Positions 1 to 12,114 are shown, counted from the first letter of the stretch. The stretch: DNA of 64,000 nt from Theropithecus gelada (GCF_003255815.1 NC_037668.1:84451539-84515538), one strand, 5' to 3'. Translations and numbers: made by a program. The notes: generated from the letters alone by a model not told the origin.

Positions 1-224
1 CAGTCCTTGCCTGAGAAGGGCTGCAGTTTGGAGAGTGGTTGGCTCCAACTGCAAGACAGTTCCTCTTCCTGTCTTCTCTGGTGAAAAAGACCTCAACTGC
101 CCACATATTTACAAATATTTAACTGTTACGGAGAGGAAATATGAAGAAAAATTAGGATAGACTTTTGGGAAATGATAGCGCATGAGGTGGTGAAAGAAGC
201 AACAACGTTGTAGCCAGAAAAACC

Positions 225-395
225 TGTCTGAATCTTGTCCATTACCTTAGGCATGTGACTTTACCTCTCCGGGCTTAGGTGTCCTCATCTATAAAGTAAG
301 GTTAATAATATCTACCCGGCAGGATTGCCAGGGAATTAGATAAGGTGATATGTCAATCACCTGGCACCTAGCAGGAGAGCCCTACAAAAGTTAAC
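225..395 (+). repeat. MIR SINE relic
   Basis: The order 'catgtgactttacctctc', 'cctcatctataaagtaagg', 'attagataaggtgat', 'acctggcacctagcagg' follows the MIR core and 3' part in sense orientation. Heavily diverged; edges approximate. Confidence 0.7.
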
Positions 396-809
396 TTTTT
401 TATTCCCTCCATTGGAGAAGACAACAAACAAACAAACAAATAAAAAACATGTTTTGTAGAGAATATCTCTTCCAAGAGCTCCTTGGACGATACCATACCT
501 AACTGAAGAGTTTGGAACTACCACCCCTCCAGGGTAGGACCAGAAAATGTGTGTACAGATGACATTGCTTCTGATCATTTCATCTAGTATGTCTTTTTCA
601 GCTGATCAAGACAGAAGCAAAGTCTAAACCCAGAGCAGAAGGGACAACCCTACTCTACTGTTTTGTGTTATTTTTAACATTCCACTGTATTTATAAACTA
701 TCGCAAGAAAAGTAATATCTTTGCACAGCAGCCTAACAATCTCTCTTTCAGAGACTGAGAACTCATCTTCCACTGCTGAGTCTGAAGGAGAAACTTTCCT
801 ATACTCTGA

Positions 810-965
810 TCTGCTTTAATAATATTTGCTTAGTACTTTACAGCTTACAAAGTACTTTCACATCCACTAGACTGTTTGCTTCTCACAACACCATATGAAT
901 TACTAAATTATTACCAACACTTATATAAATGAGTATGATGAAGGCCAGAGAGGGCAGTGAATCAC
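810..965 (-). repeat. MIR-like relic
   Basis: 'gtactttacagcttacaaag...cacatccactag...ctcacaacacc...attattaccaac...gaaggccagagagg' looks like antisense MIR. Diverged; edges approximate. Confidence 0.5.
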
Positions 966-2040
966 TCTTGATAAAAATGAGACAGCAGGAAGACCATCAC
1001 TGAAGGTGGAACTTCTTCATTCTAATTCCTGTGCTGATCCCAATGACATCGAGTTGGCCTTCTCTTAGAAGTCCTACTAGGTGGTAACATGTATGTCTCC
1101 AGAGAGACAGATGTTCACAGAACGCCCACTAAGCGCCTGCCATCTTGAAAGGCACCTGCACCTCTAAGTTCCTGGTAGCCACAGAGGGTCAAGTTGTTCT
1201 TTTACATCTCGGTTACATGAATTGATGAACTTCTTTCGCCCAGAAAAGATTAATTCAACAAACCATTGATGATGGAGAATCATGAAGGGAGAATAACATC
1301 TCTCACTTTAGTTCTCAGTCCCAAAGGAAAGGAAAAATATAATGTATCTGGGTCCTGTTTCTAAGGATGGAGACAGATGTATGGCTGTATTTTCTCTGGA
1401 GCTGATTGCTCCATCTACGGCAATAAAGTGAGGCATCTTAAGTAACTAGAAATAGTTGATTAGAAATTTATTCTCTGATTCTTCTGTCACTTGGTTACCA
1501 TCTTCAGCCTTTTTCAGGAGATCAGTGCCTCACCATCTGGGAAAGGTAATGAAGACAGAGATCTGTCCAAAGATACCAGTGTAATTTCTGGGTTTTATGG
1601 GTAAGTCACAACTCCAATATCTAGAATAAAGACAGCAAAGAGGCCAGAGAGGGGCTACAGAAGCTATTTATGGTTGAAATTAGCAGTGGCTGCCCTGTGC
1701 CTGTAAGTCTCATGAAGAAGAGAGTCTGAAGCATAAAGCATCATTATTTTCCCAAAAGTCAGGGACTCAAGAGTCATGGGCCTCCTGACTGCCCAACTCT
1801 GCCAGTCCAGGCAAGAATCTCCTGGCTGTTCTTTCTGCAGCATTGCCTACTGAAACCTCTTACTCTTTTTTTTACCTTGAATGTTCTAGGCTTCCTTAAT
1901 ATCACACCAGCATGCTTTTGTTACTACTTCTAAATAAATGTGGGTCTTCCCTAGGACTTTGTTCCTGGCATTCTGCTGTGATCTCAGCTGCTTCAATAGC
2001 TTCAATTATTAGCTCTGTGAAGATGACCTTCAAAAGGCCA

Positions 2041-2058
2041 TCTCTCTCTCTCTCTCTA
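2041..2058. repeat. (TC)n microsatellite
   Basis: Uninterrupted TC dinucleotide run of about nine units. Confidence 0.9.
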
Positions 2059-2389
2059 GTTTCAGCCTACCCTTTTCCCCTAATTGGCCCAATTCCAGTC
2101 TTCTGCTAACTCTTCCCAACTAGAGATGTTATTAGCATTTCAAATTAACCAAGTCTAAAGTCACACCCATTCCCACTCCTGTCCCAAACTTCACTTCTCT
2201 TCCCTCTATTTCTGCTCAAGGTGCCACCAAGCATATGACTGACAAAGATGTGCAATCTTAGACTCCTTCCTCTCTCTCATCCCTTTGTCCATCTGGCTTT
2301 TGCAAGGTCTCTTGCATCTGTCTTTTTCTCTCTATTCCCCTTGCATGGCCACCACTGTGGTTCAGGCCTCATCCTTACCTTGATTAGAA

Positions 2390-3180
2390 AATTGACCAAG
2401 CTCACTTAAAATACTCTCATCAACCTCTAGCCAATTAGCCAGAGTAAAAATTCCTCAACATTCAAGGATCTTCACAATCTTGCCACAATCTTCTTTTTCT
2501 ACTGTAACCTTATCTACTCCCTTATATTCCATTCATTCAGCCAAACAGGTCTGCTCTACATTCCCTGAAAACACTTCATTGTTTTGAAGTCTCTAACATT
2601 GCTGAAGCAACGCCTTCTGCCCAGGTCAGGTTCTCTGACGAAAATCCCACTTATGCCTTAAAGTAGAGCTCAAGTGCCAACCAGTGTCCTGGGATAGAGT
2701 TTGGCTCTTTGACTTAAGTCTTGTACAACTGAGCTCTCTCTAAGTCTCAGTTTCCTCATCTCTAAAAATGAAGATGATGACAGTATCAAAAGCAGGGTTG
2801 TGGTGAAAATTATATGGGACGAGTGCTCGGTGAATGATGATGATGACGATGAAGTCTTGGCATAAGCCTTAGCCTTAAGTGCTCTTCATCTGAACTTCCA
2901 TAGCACTTTATTTAGACCTCAGACAATCTGCAGCATTTGACACGTTTTGTCCTTGAAGCTCTCCCCTCCCTAGCAGCCACCACCATGCACTGCCCCAACT
3001 CTCCTCTTCTTATTTTCGGACTAATTCTTTCCTTTCCTTGAGGGTCTAATCCTATAGTCAGTCTTATACTTGCCTTGAATTCCCTTTAAACCGTAAGATC
3101 CAAAGGCAAGATTTGTATTTTACACATCAGCTTATAGGCCAAGGTGCCTATCACAAAGCCTGCTTGTTTTAAGGGAGGTA
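2390..3180 (+). repeat. L2/MIR relic cluster
   Basis: 2430-2640 resembles the L2 3' region ('ggatcttcacaatcttgcc...tctactccctta'). 2690-2850 is a sense MIR with 'ctcagtttcctcatctctaaaaatg' features. 2880-3180 is again L2-like ('cttccatagcacttta', 'gagggtctaatcc'). All are strongly diverged and the boundaries are approximate. Confidence 0.5.
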
Positions 3181-3414
3181 TCACCCGGTACCTACCTACA
3201 CACAACAGGTGATCACCATCTCTACAAACCACTGATGCACACTGTCAATCTTAAGCAGTCATCTGCCCAGTGTTCTAGATGTTTTATCTTCCTCCATACA
3301 TTTAGCTCTCCAAGCCCAGTAACTAAAAGCTTTTATAGCTAACTAAATAAAGAGCACTCTACTTAGCACTGACCAGAGTGGGCCGTCATTAGCATCTGTT
3401 AAAGCACTTAGGCT

Positions 3415-3615
3415 TGAAAGCCAAACAGACTTAGGTTTTAATTCGTGTTCCCCCATTCACTAAGCAGAGTAACCTCGGGCTAGTCACTTCACCCTTATAA
3501 GCCTCAGTGTCCTCCCTCATTTGTCAAATGCGGTAAATAATAGCAACCTCACACAGCTGTTGAAGAGGATTTAAGATAAGACATGAGTTTCCGGTCCATT
3601 AAATAGCTCATAAAT
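3415..3615 (+). repeat. MIR SINE relic
   Basis: Sense MIR core: 'gaaagccaaacagacttagg', 'taacctcgggctagtcacttc', 'cctcagtgtcctccctcat', 'ttgaagaggatttaagataa'. Confidence 0.7.
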
Positions 3616-4769
3616 GTTATCTGATTCTCCACCCCATCCCCAACACACACTGCCCCTCACAGAAAGTATTTCTCGGCCTCCTAAGCATTATCACTTCAAA
3701 TGGAGAATATCATCACCTTCGTATTAGTTTTTCAAATAGTCATGAATCCCTAAGAGCTGTACCTAACTAAGGAAGAATTGCTGCTGTTCTCACTTCTTGC
3801 AGGACATGAGAGTGAGTGCGGGTGGTGGAGAAAGGGAACAAATGAAAATTTAGTGCAATCTCCATGCCTGGGTTCGTTAAATCACAAATAGATGCCCCCT
3901 CCCACTGTTCCCCCAGGGATAAGAAGGTCTCAGAAGAACTCCGTAGCCATCTGATCAGGGGACAACACAGTTGAAGGATTAATGTGGCCTCTCTCTGTTG
4001 GTGGTCTTGGTAATTGCACAGATGTAGAGGATTGTAAACTGGGGGACTGGGTCTCCCACTAACGCACCACTGGGCCAGCACAACTGCACATTTTTCAGAG
4101 TTGAAAATTCGACTAGCCTTTAATGAGGAGGCAATGTTGGGGAACCTTGTTTTCTTGGCAGGGCTCTTGCAGATAAAGGGAGATGGAGGGGTGGGGAGGA
4201 ACTAATGAAGTCCAGATGTGGGCAAACTGAAGCCTGATACTGAATAAACAAGTCTTGCAGGTACTAAGCTCTTCTTCTTGTCTCTCCAGCAAGAAATTTG
4301 CATGTGGTACAGAGTGTGTTCCCGTGTGCCTCCTGGAGCATAGTTGAGATTTTAAGGAAGAAAACAGGACATTTTTCCCTGCTCCGTAAATCCTCTGATA
4401 TCTTTTGACCTAATGCTTTTGACTTTCTGCCCCCCGTTTATGACTTCTTCAGTGATTTTTCACAAGCATATATTGAGCACCAAGGTCTACGTCTTACACT
4501 AGCAATACCAAATGAAATCAGATCTGTTGCTCCCCCATGCAGCTAACAGGATAGCCAAGAAATAGACAAGTAAACAGACATGAGAATCAGCACAGTGACT
4601 GCAGCCACAGAGGTAAGCCCAGGGTTCTCTGTGACGTTTGGAAGGTAGGAGAGGAGACAGCTAAGGAATGCTTCCTGGAGAAATGTCTGCCTGGTGTTTA
4701 TTAAGTACCTACCATGTGCCCAGAGGAAAAGACCTGGCCCCTGTCTTCCAGCAACCTATTATGTAGCCC

Positions 4770-5052
4770 TTTTTTTTTTTTTTTGATATGGAGTCTCGTC
4801 CTGTTGCCCAAGCGAGATCTCGGCTCACTGCAACATCCACCTCCTGGATTCAAGTGATTCTCCTGCCTCAGCCTCCCAAGCAGCTGGAACTACAGGCACG
4901 TGCCATGAAGCCCAGCTAATTTTGAAACTTTTAGTAGAGACCGAGTTTCACCATGTTGACCAGACTGGTCTCAGACTCCTGACTTCAAGTGATCCACCTA
5001 CCTTGGTCTCCCAGAGTGCTGGGATTACAGGCATGAGCCACTGCACTCGGCC
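4770..5052 (-). mobile_element. Alu, full length, antisense
   Basis: Begins on the plus strand with a T18 tract and runs through right and left arms to 'gagccactgcactcggcc'. Diverged and probably AluS-age. The open frame at 4922-5107 is an Alu translation, not a gene. Confidence 0.97.
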
Positions 5053-5149
5053 TATGACAGTATGTATTAAATGTGTTATTCGCTGTTCGAGATGGGGTAG
5101 CTGCTGAATTTCATGACCAGAGATAACATGCAGCTGGTTGGGCTGAGGT

Positions 5150-5400
5150 TCACCACTGTGTCCCCAGCACCTGACACATCATAGGCACTTGATAAGTACT
5201 TGTGGAAGGAGGGTAGGCTGCAGAAGACAGCAGCAGGAATCAGAGGACTCCTGGTCTGGCCATGCCACTACTTAGTTATGAGAGACTCACTTAATATCCT
5301 TGAGCCCCGGTTGACTTAGCTGTACGAATCAACCTCCCAGGATTACTACCAGGCGCAAAGAAGAGCGTGCACATAAAAGCCATGCTGTAAACTGTACAAC
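5150..5400 (+). repeat. L2 3' end followed by MIR
   Basis: 5150-5215 is a typical L2 tail ('tgtccccagcacctgacaca...ggcacttgataagtacttg'). 5235-5400 resembles a sense MIR ('atgccactacttagttatg', 'tgagccccggttgactt'). Confidence 0.55.
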
Positions 5401-5484
5401 ACTACAGAAATATGAAGGATGATTCTCACTTATCACACACATAATATCACATGATTTGACAACCAAAACAAGCCTATAGCATTG

Positions 5485-5625
5485 GTGAACTATTGTGACC
5501 AATTTATAGAGAAGCAAAGTATAGCTCCAAGGGGTTCAATGGCTCTCCTGAGGTTGAAGGACAAGTCACAGAATGAGTAAGCACGGAAGTTGGGACATGA
5601 ACCTAAGTCAGATGATGCCTAAGTT
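5485..5625 (-). repeat. MIR SINE relic
   Basis: Antisense MIR: 'accaatttatagagaagcaaa', 'ggctctcctgaggttgaagg', 'aagttgggacatgaaccta'. Confidence 0.5.
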
Positions 5626-6723
5626 TGACTTTTTCTCTAGTTAGGAATATTATTACAGAAGTCAGATTCAAGTGGGGTAGCATTTTTATGGCTAGGGAGA
5701 GAGGGGATTCATCTATGACTCAACCATACATCAATTATCAGATATTAAGACTCTGTATAAACCCCTTTTAGGGTCTGAGTGAGGCAAGCACTGAGCCCAT
5801 GTATATTTAAAATGAATACTTAGCATTTCTTCCCATTTAAAATTTTTGCCCATGATACTCTTTGTAATACAGTGCAAGACAAAACTGAGAGATAGGAGAT
5901 GATATTTTACTGTTTGCTCCTAGTCTTACTGCTGCTAGAGTCATTAAGCCTTTGCAAGGCAGGGATAGGAACCATTGCTTTGTGGATTTGGAAGGAATTC
6001 CTATTATGCTATAATTCCAGAATCTGAGATACATCTGAAAAAGAGGTCAACATAACTAGGTTTTTCCATATCTCCTGCCATTGAAAGGTGTCTGCTTTCT
6101 CCATAACGCCTGATGATTTGCATCTCTAAACCACACTGGTCTCCTCCACTGCCATTCCATTCCTTTGTTGTGGAGACCATCCAAATGGGAGCAGGGGCAT
6201 CCGAATCAGTCAAGTCCTCTCTTGCTGTTTTAAACAAACCTGACATTCAGCAGAAGGCTCAGGACAGCAAGCAGCAGGATGATGGTTCAATTTCCAGCTC
6301 TGGGCCCCTCCAGCCTCCACGACTGTCACTCCTGCCCTCTAATCAGAACTGGGTTCTGGATGGGGCCAGCTGGGAAAGTGGGAACTGTGTCATCAGCATC
6401 GTTGTTGTTGTTAAATTTAAACTCTAGAGCTTTTCCAGAACTGAGAATACAAAAGTGAATTATTCCCTCCGCCTCTGAGGTCTTTGCTTTTACCTTTTTC
6501 TGTGAGTACCCTTGATAGTTATGACAGGTAAGCAGGCTAGTAGGCTTCATTAGGACCCCCCAACTCACATGTGCCTCCAGCTAAAGTGCCACAGCCATTG
6601 GACCAAGAGGTAAGAAAGTCCTATTGCAAAGAGGAGTGAGAGTCAAGAGACCTGGGTTCTAATTAAATCACTATAAGAAAAGAGTGGGGGATGTGTAGCT
6701 AAGGCTGGGGTTCCTTTCCTTAC

Positions 6724-7022
6724 TTTTTTTTTTTTTTTTTTTGAGATGGAGTCTCGCTCTGTCGCCCAGGCTGGAGTGCAGTGGCCGGATCTCAGCTCAC
6801 TGCAAGCTCCGCCTCCCGGGTTCATGCCATTCTCCTGCCTCAGCCTCCCAAGTAGCTGGGGCTACAGGCACCCACCACCACGCCAGGCTAGTTTTTTGTA
6901 TTTTTTTAGTAGAGACGGGGTTTCACCGTGTTAGCCAGGATGGTCTCTATCTGACCTTGTGATCCACCCCTCTCGGCCTCCCAAAGTGCTGGGATTACAG
7001 GCTTGAGCCACCACGCCCGGCC
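6724..7022 (-). mobile_element. AluY, Old World monkey type
   Basis: Full-length antisense Alu with T19 head, flanked by the short direct repeat TCCTTAC (6717-6723 and 7023-7029). It is the freshest-looking Alu here. It carries 'gtggccggatctcagctcac', 'aggctagttttttgtatt' and 'caggcttgagcc' in place of the usual AluY bases. I associate these changes with macaque/baboon AluYR subfamilies. The 6643-6962 open frames are Alu shadows. Confidence 0.95.
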
Positions 7023-7084
7023 TCCTTACTATATTTTTGCCAGATATAATGTTTGGCTGTCACTTCACCATTTTTTGACTCTGT

Positions 7085-7330
7085 TTACTCATTTAGAATA
7101 AAAATAGTTAACATTTACTGGGCATACCGTATGTGCCAAGCACTGAATTACTTTATATACATTAGCTCATTTAATTATCAAAACCTTAGTAAGTAGCCAT
7201 AGTATCTCCACGTAACAGATGTATTTCCGAGGCAGGGCGCCATAAAGGTAATTTGCCACATGGTCCACAGCAGAGGGGTTCAGGTCTGAACCAGGGCATG
7301 TGCCTTTAACCCTGTGCTAAACTGAAAACC
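7085..7330 (-). repeat. MIR SINE relic
   Basis: Antisense MIR: 'aacatttactgggcatacc...gtgccaagcactgaattac', 'ctcatttaattatcaaaacc', 'aggtctgaaccagggcatgtg'. Confidence 0.7.
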
Positions 7331-7904
7331 ACAAGAATACCTAGCTCTTGGGGTTTCTTCAAGGGTGAAATGCAACCACATTGTTCAAGTGTATCTCCCA
7401 TATACAGTTGCACTGGACAAGAGATAACAATTATTGTAGTAATTTCTTGGCTTATGTTTCTCTGGAACTATAGGAAAGCACTATCTAATCCATTTTGCTG
7501 CCATTGTATGGGTTGGGGAAGCAATGCTGTTGCTCATTGTATAGCGAGGCCACAGCACATGACTGTTTCAAGAAAACCTGGGAGGTCAGGAAACATTGTA
7601 ATTAAAATATCAACATGACACAAGGAAAGGGCAAGCCACAGTGAAGCTCTCAAAAACACATTTTTTCTAAGAAAAGGTGACATCCCTTAAGGAGAAAGAG
7701 ACAGGCCTTGGCAAGCAGCAAGCGAAGAGCTGCTGACCTGAAGCTCTGCTTGGGGGAAGAAAGATGGGAGGAGACACATGAACTCTAAAGAAGCTACTTT
7801 AGCATTTTCCATTGCCCATCCTGGGGCCGGGTGAGAAAACCAGAACCATTTCCAACTAAAAGACTCTGAACGTTCCAGTGAGCCCACTGCTGCAAAGTGC
7901 AATT

Positions 7905-8060
7905 CCAGGTCTTATGGCATTCATTTGATTCTCACAGCGATCCCTTTGAGGGAATCCAAACAGCAATCTCGTTTTACAGATGAGGAAATTGAGGGTTAAA
8001 GAAATCAAAGATCCACCTAATTCACATAGCTAGGAAAGGCTCTGAGGAGTGTCTCTTTCC
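7905..8060 (-). repeat. MIR SINE relic
   Basis: 'attcatttgattctcacagc...cgttttacagatgaggaaat...aaagatccacctaattcaca' matches antisense MIR. Confidence 0.65.
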
Positions 8061-8996
8061 ACTGCCCTGTGCCTGGGAGCAGCCCACTAGGCAAGCTGGG
8101 AATAATGCCACAGAGAGTGACGAGCATGTGACATTCCTGTCCCTGTGCTTTTTCTTATCTCACCACACTCTTGGGTATAGTGGGCTCCTTTGAAGTGTTC
8201 AATTAACTGATCCTCTAACTTTCAAAAACACCTGTTCAAACCTCAGTACATGATACTGTGCAATTATTTGCCTTCCCTGACAAACACCTTTTTCAGGGAA
8301 AGCCATTCTTCCTAGAAACTGAAACCCACAACTGTCAATTTGGAGCACATGGGAAAACTAGACCTTTCATTTTTCAGTTTTTGAACACAAAGATCCTTAG
8401 TCCACCTTTAAGAAACTACTACAGTTGCCAAACGAACTGTTTTTCTTTTAAAGGCTGGAAAGAATTCTACTAGCCTCCCTTCCCCCTCCCCAAATTCAAG
8501 CTGTTGATTGTGTGCCTGGTTTACGATGTTATTAAAAAACAAAGAGGGGTCTCAAAGTTTACAGCCAACCTCCAGAGTAGGCAAGTCAAAAGAAAACTAC
8601 ATGAAATGTGGTACCCGTAACATCAGCAGCTTACATTTGATCCAGAGTAGGCAAGATAAGCTAACTGCCTATCCCCTTGAGCAGTTCATTTGGACAGGTT
8701 AGCCTTCCTGAACTGTAAGTCTCTTTGAAATCAGCCGGGCACAGGATGAACCCAAATTTTCTGTAGCTGTAGACTTTGAGTATGTCACTTAACTCTCACA
8801 TCTGTATAATGGGGGTGATAGCACTTATTTTACATTTACTGTTCTTAGGATTAACTACCTTGCTTCTTGGCTAAATACAGGCCAGAGAAAGTTGGCTTCT
8901 ACTTGGTATAAATCTCTGTTGGCTCAGACATTCTGTAATATGACAACACAGGGAGAAGTCAGACAGGATCCACCACAGCAGAGTCTGGACACTTAC

Positions 8997-9154
8997 CGCG
9001 AGGATGGCAATGACGATCCCCACGGCGCAGAGCACAGCATCATTTATTGTCTCACCAGTTTTCAGTGGGTACTTGATGCTCTCATCATTGCAGTAAAACC
9101 CTCGGTGGTAAGGCTTGATGGTGCTTGTCTCGATGATAAGGAAGGGGAGGCCCG
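8997..9154 (-). CDS. PLPP3: PLPP3 exon 2 (residues 47-99)
   Basis: Phospholipid phosphatase 3 is a six-pass integral membrane ecto-enzyme that dephosphorylates lysophosphatidic acid, phosphatidic acid, sphingosine- and ceramide-1-phosphate at the plasma membrane. The 158-bp exon starts two bases into a codon: G from exon 1 plus CG here makes Ala47. It then encodes 52 residues from GLPFLIIETS to GIVIAILA, matching the known protein without a gap. It supplies the rest of transmembrane helix 1, the first extracellular loop (with YHRGFYC) and most of helix 2. The acceptor reads GGACCAG|CGG at 9155/9154. Its pyrimidine-rich tract (T9CTCTCC) sits unusually far upstream, about 9180-9200, with no AG between tract and acceptor. 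The donor is GCG|GTAAGT, phase 0. The catalytic motifs (KX6RP, PSGH, SRX5HX3D) belong to later exons outside the window. No damage is seen. Confidence 0.98.
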
Positions 9155-9289
9155 CTGGTCCAGGTGGAACCACAGCATATACCAGGAGAGAAAAAAAAAG
9201 GAAGGGGAAAACATCAGTGCCAAAGAGGAACCTCAAGCAAAGACCATCCCAAATATCACTGAGAGTGCTAATCTTTCCTTCCATTTGTA

Positions 9290-9440
9290 GAGATCTACAG
9301 CCTAGAGAGAGCTTTTGCTATGCACATCGCCGTTCCTCCTTTCCACAACCCCTATGAGGAGAGAGGCATTATCCTCTTCTCTTCCCCAGGCGCTTGGAGG
9401 TAGGCAGTGAAAGAGCCAAAGCAGGGCTTTTCCCACAGTT
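9290..9440 (-). repeat. MIR-like relic
   Basis: 'tccacaacccctatgaggag', 'gaggcattatcctcttct' and 'gaggtaggcagtgaaagagc' resemble antisense MIR. It ends about 130 bp 5' of exon 2 on the minus strand. Confidence 0.4.
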
Positions 9441-9574
9441 CTACGATACCCTGCTAAAATTAAAGCCCAAATCGTAACATTTACTAATATAGCCCCAAAT
9501 CTAATGATTTATGCCTCCAAGGGCATTCATTTCTTAGCTCTTAACCACTTCCCCTTTGAGAAGTTCACTAAGAC

Positions 9575-9790
9575 TGTGCTGCATGGGCTAGTGAAGGCCT
9601 TGGAGTCAAAAAATCTGGATGTGAACCCCAGATCCACCACTTCTTAAGTGATTTGACCTCTAGTTCCCACTCCATTTCCCTGAGTCCCAGTTTTTTCCCA
9701 CAGTAAAATGACTTGTGGTGATGACTAAAGGAGATCAATGCACACACAACCTCTAGCACAGTGCCTGGCACAAAGTAGCTGCTTCATGAA
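9575..9790 (+). repeat. MIR SINE
   Basis: Near-complete sense MIR: 'ggccttggagtcaaaaaatc', 'ccagatccaccacttcttaa', 'ctgagtcccagttttttccc', ending 'acagtgcctggcacaaagta'. Confidence 0.8.
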
Positions 9791-10462
9791 TGCCATTTTC
9801 CCAGGCTTTTCTTTCACTGTTCAAAGAACTACCAATAAGAGCGAGCAGAGCTGAGCTTGGCCCTGCTGCCTGCAGACCTGGATAGAGGGCCCAGGGCACC
9901 CAGGAACACCAAGTGGCTCTTGCAGCTGCTGCTGGTTATCAGTGACCAGTTCAGACTATTCTCTCAAAGGTCATGACAAATGGATTCCATCACCTGCCAA
10001 GAAAAGTCCCTCAAAACCCTGACTCAAAAAGCAAAGGCCCATGATAACTCTCGTTTGGATGCTACAAGAGCCTCCTAATCAGGCTCATGGCCCCCATTCC
10101 CTTCTACAGATAGCCACCAGTTTGCTTCCTGAAGGGCTTGGACCATGAGCATGTCAAAGCCTTGCTAAAGCCTCTTCAACGGCGCCCTACGACACAGGGT
10201 GAAATAAAGCTTCTAAGTATGACTTTAGGAGTTCCCATGACCTGGACATCTCTCCAGCTTCATGCTCTGCTGCTCCTCTTCAGTAAGCCTCCAAGAAACC
10301 AGTACACAGAGACTGAGGATTCATGCTATTTTCTTGGACCAAAATACCTCTTCCTCCCAAACTACCTAACTGCAATACCAAGCTCCAATGACACTTCGCA
10401 AAGTAAAATGACTAGCTCTTTTACAAATCTTGGAACTAGGGAAGACTACCAGAAACACGGTG

Positions 10463-11022
10463 GCCTTTCAGCCGGAACTGCCATCTTCCAGTAATTCACC
10501 AAAATGACGAACACAAAGGGAAAGAGGAGAGGCACCCAACAGATGTTCTCTAGGCCTTTTAGAAAATATGGAGTTGTTTCTTTGGCCATGTATATGAAAA
10601 TCTGTGATAAAGGCAATGTTGTAGACATCTAAGGGAATGGGTACTGTTCTAAAAAGAATGCCCCACAAGTGTTACCATGGCTAAACTAGAAGAGTCTGCA
10701 GCATTCCCTAGCATGCCGTTGGCATTGTTGTAAACAAACAAGTTAAGGGCAAGATTATTGCCAAGAGAATTAATGTGCCTACTGAGCACATTAAGCACTC
10801 CAAGCATTTCCTAAAAAACATGAAGGAAAATGATCAGAAAAAGAAAGAAGCCAAAGAGTTCAACTGAAGCGCCAGCCTGCTCTACCGAGAGAAGCACACT
10901 TTGTGAGAACCAATGGGAAGGAGCCTGCTGCTGGAACATATTCCCTATGAATTCATGGCATAGTAGGTGTTAAAAAAATAAAATAAATAAAAGACTTCTG
11001 GACTGTAAAAAACAAAACAAAA
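10463..11022 (+). pseudogene. RPL21 processed pseudogene
   Basis: A retrocopy of ribosomal protein L21 mRNA, intronless and sense on the plus strand, opposite to PLPP3. It keeps the 5'UTR ('cctttcagccgg...cttccagtaattc'), an ATG at 10504 encoding MTNTKGKRRGTQQMFSRPF..., and a 3'UTR with a 'aataaaagacttctggactg' end and an A-rich tail to about 11022. It is clearly dead. A one-base insertion near 10630 shifts the frame and makes a TAA after 42 codons. Downstream, in the original frame, there is another TAA after the region corresponding to CYHG, a TAG and two TGA. Terminal target duplications are not obvious. Any transcript would be intronic antisense to PLPP3. The length is close to the parent mRNA. 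Confidence 0.95.
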
Positions 11023-11029
11023 CAGTGGC

Positions 11030-11185
11030 GAATACAGTCACTATTGAATGCACACTCACAATGTGTTGGGTTCTTTATATCCATTTTTGCATTGAAGTAT
11101 TATTTAAGCACTATCATCCACCTTCAAGTGGAGGGAACAGAGACTCAGAGAGAATACTGAGCTCATTCAGGATCTCTTAGTCCAC
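11030..11185 (-). repeat. MIR SINE relic
   Basis: Antisense MIR directly after the RPL21 copy: 'gggttctttatatccatt', 'cactatcatccaccttcaag', 'gaacagagactcagagagaa'. Confidence 0.55.
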
Positions 11186-12114
11186 CTCCAAATGCTGAAA
11201 TCCCTAATTTAACTTTGCAAATTGATTTCATCCAAATGTGAATTTCATTAGCTGAAAAATCCCAACATAAACAGTTGTTTAAAAGATAAAATCCCATTTT
11301 TCATGTTTTTCAAAAAGAATTAAATTCATGTCATGTTGGTTAATGTCCCAGACCACCTCTAAAAAAAAAAGTACCATGAACTCCACAATTTTTCAATTAC
11401 TTTGGTTCAGACCGGCAGTGATAAAAATGCTCACTTTCTAAAAAGTGTATTTATGTATCACTGTGCATACACACATGGATTTATTTGGTTTTATTCTTTG
11501 GATTTATTTGAATTCTATGGCTATTTATTTTGTGACCCCTAACTGCTTCCTGCTAGAACAACAATTTACTTTATCAAATTCATACTGGTGCTTTGAAAAG
11601 AAAGAACAGCAACACACCACAGTATTGTGCCTGACCTTCTCAAAGTAAACACAGAGGGGCCCTGACAGGCAATAGCCATTAGGTTTTAAAACTTTGTCTC
11701 TGCAATGGAGGAGAGGGGGCAGGGAAAGGCAGTGGATAAATGTTCTGGCTTAGAAATGATCTTTAGGGTTTAGGGGCCGGGGAGAGATACCATATGGTGC
11801 TGAACCATCTTCGTGCCACTGCCTAAACATTTTGAAATGCAACTAAGTTGGCTATGAAAAGTAGCTGAGAAGCCAGCAGTATGATATTATTAATAGTCTG
11901 CTTTTAAAGTTCCACATATTGAGATTTAAAAGTTGAGCTGCAGTCGCTCTGGTGCCTAGGAGCCAAAGTGTTGCTAATAAACTCAGGAAGGGAACAGACC
12001 CCAAGTTCCCTACATTTGCACTCTACTCTTAGGCCTCCAGCTTCTATATTTAATAGTGTTCACATGATAGGCCTGTAAAGCATATGTTTCTATGGACAAT
12101 AAAACACATATAAA

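Larger units (their letters stand above)
1..8996 (-). other. PLPP3: PLPP3 intron 2 (5' part only)
   Basis: On the minus strand this follows the exon 2 donor, which reads GCG|GTAAGT at 8997/8996. Human PLPP3 residues after this point (IITGEFYR...) are not found anywhere in the window, so exon 3 lies before base 1. The stretch holds two Alus (4770, 6724), many MIR/L2 relics and otherwise unique sequence. No other gene is visible. The open frames here, such as 3767-4081 minus and 6113-6427 plus, are short and show no recognisable family. Confidence 0.9.

Noticed and set aside
8892..9290. 132-residue plus-strand frame over exon 2
   Set aside because: It is the antisense shadow of PLPP3 exon 2 and its flanks.
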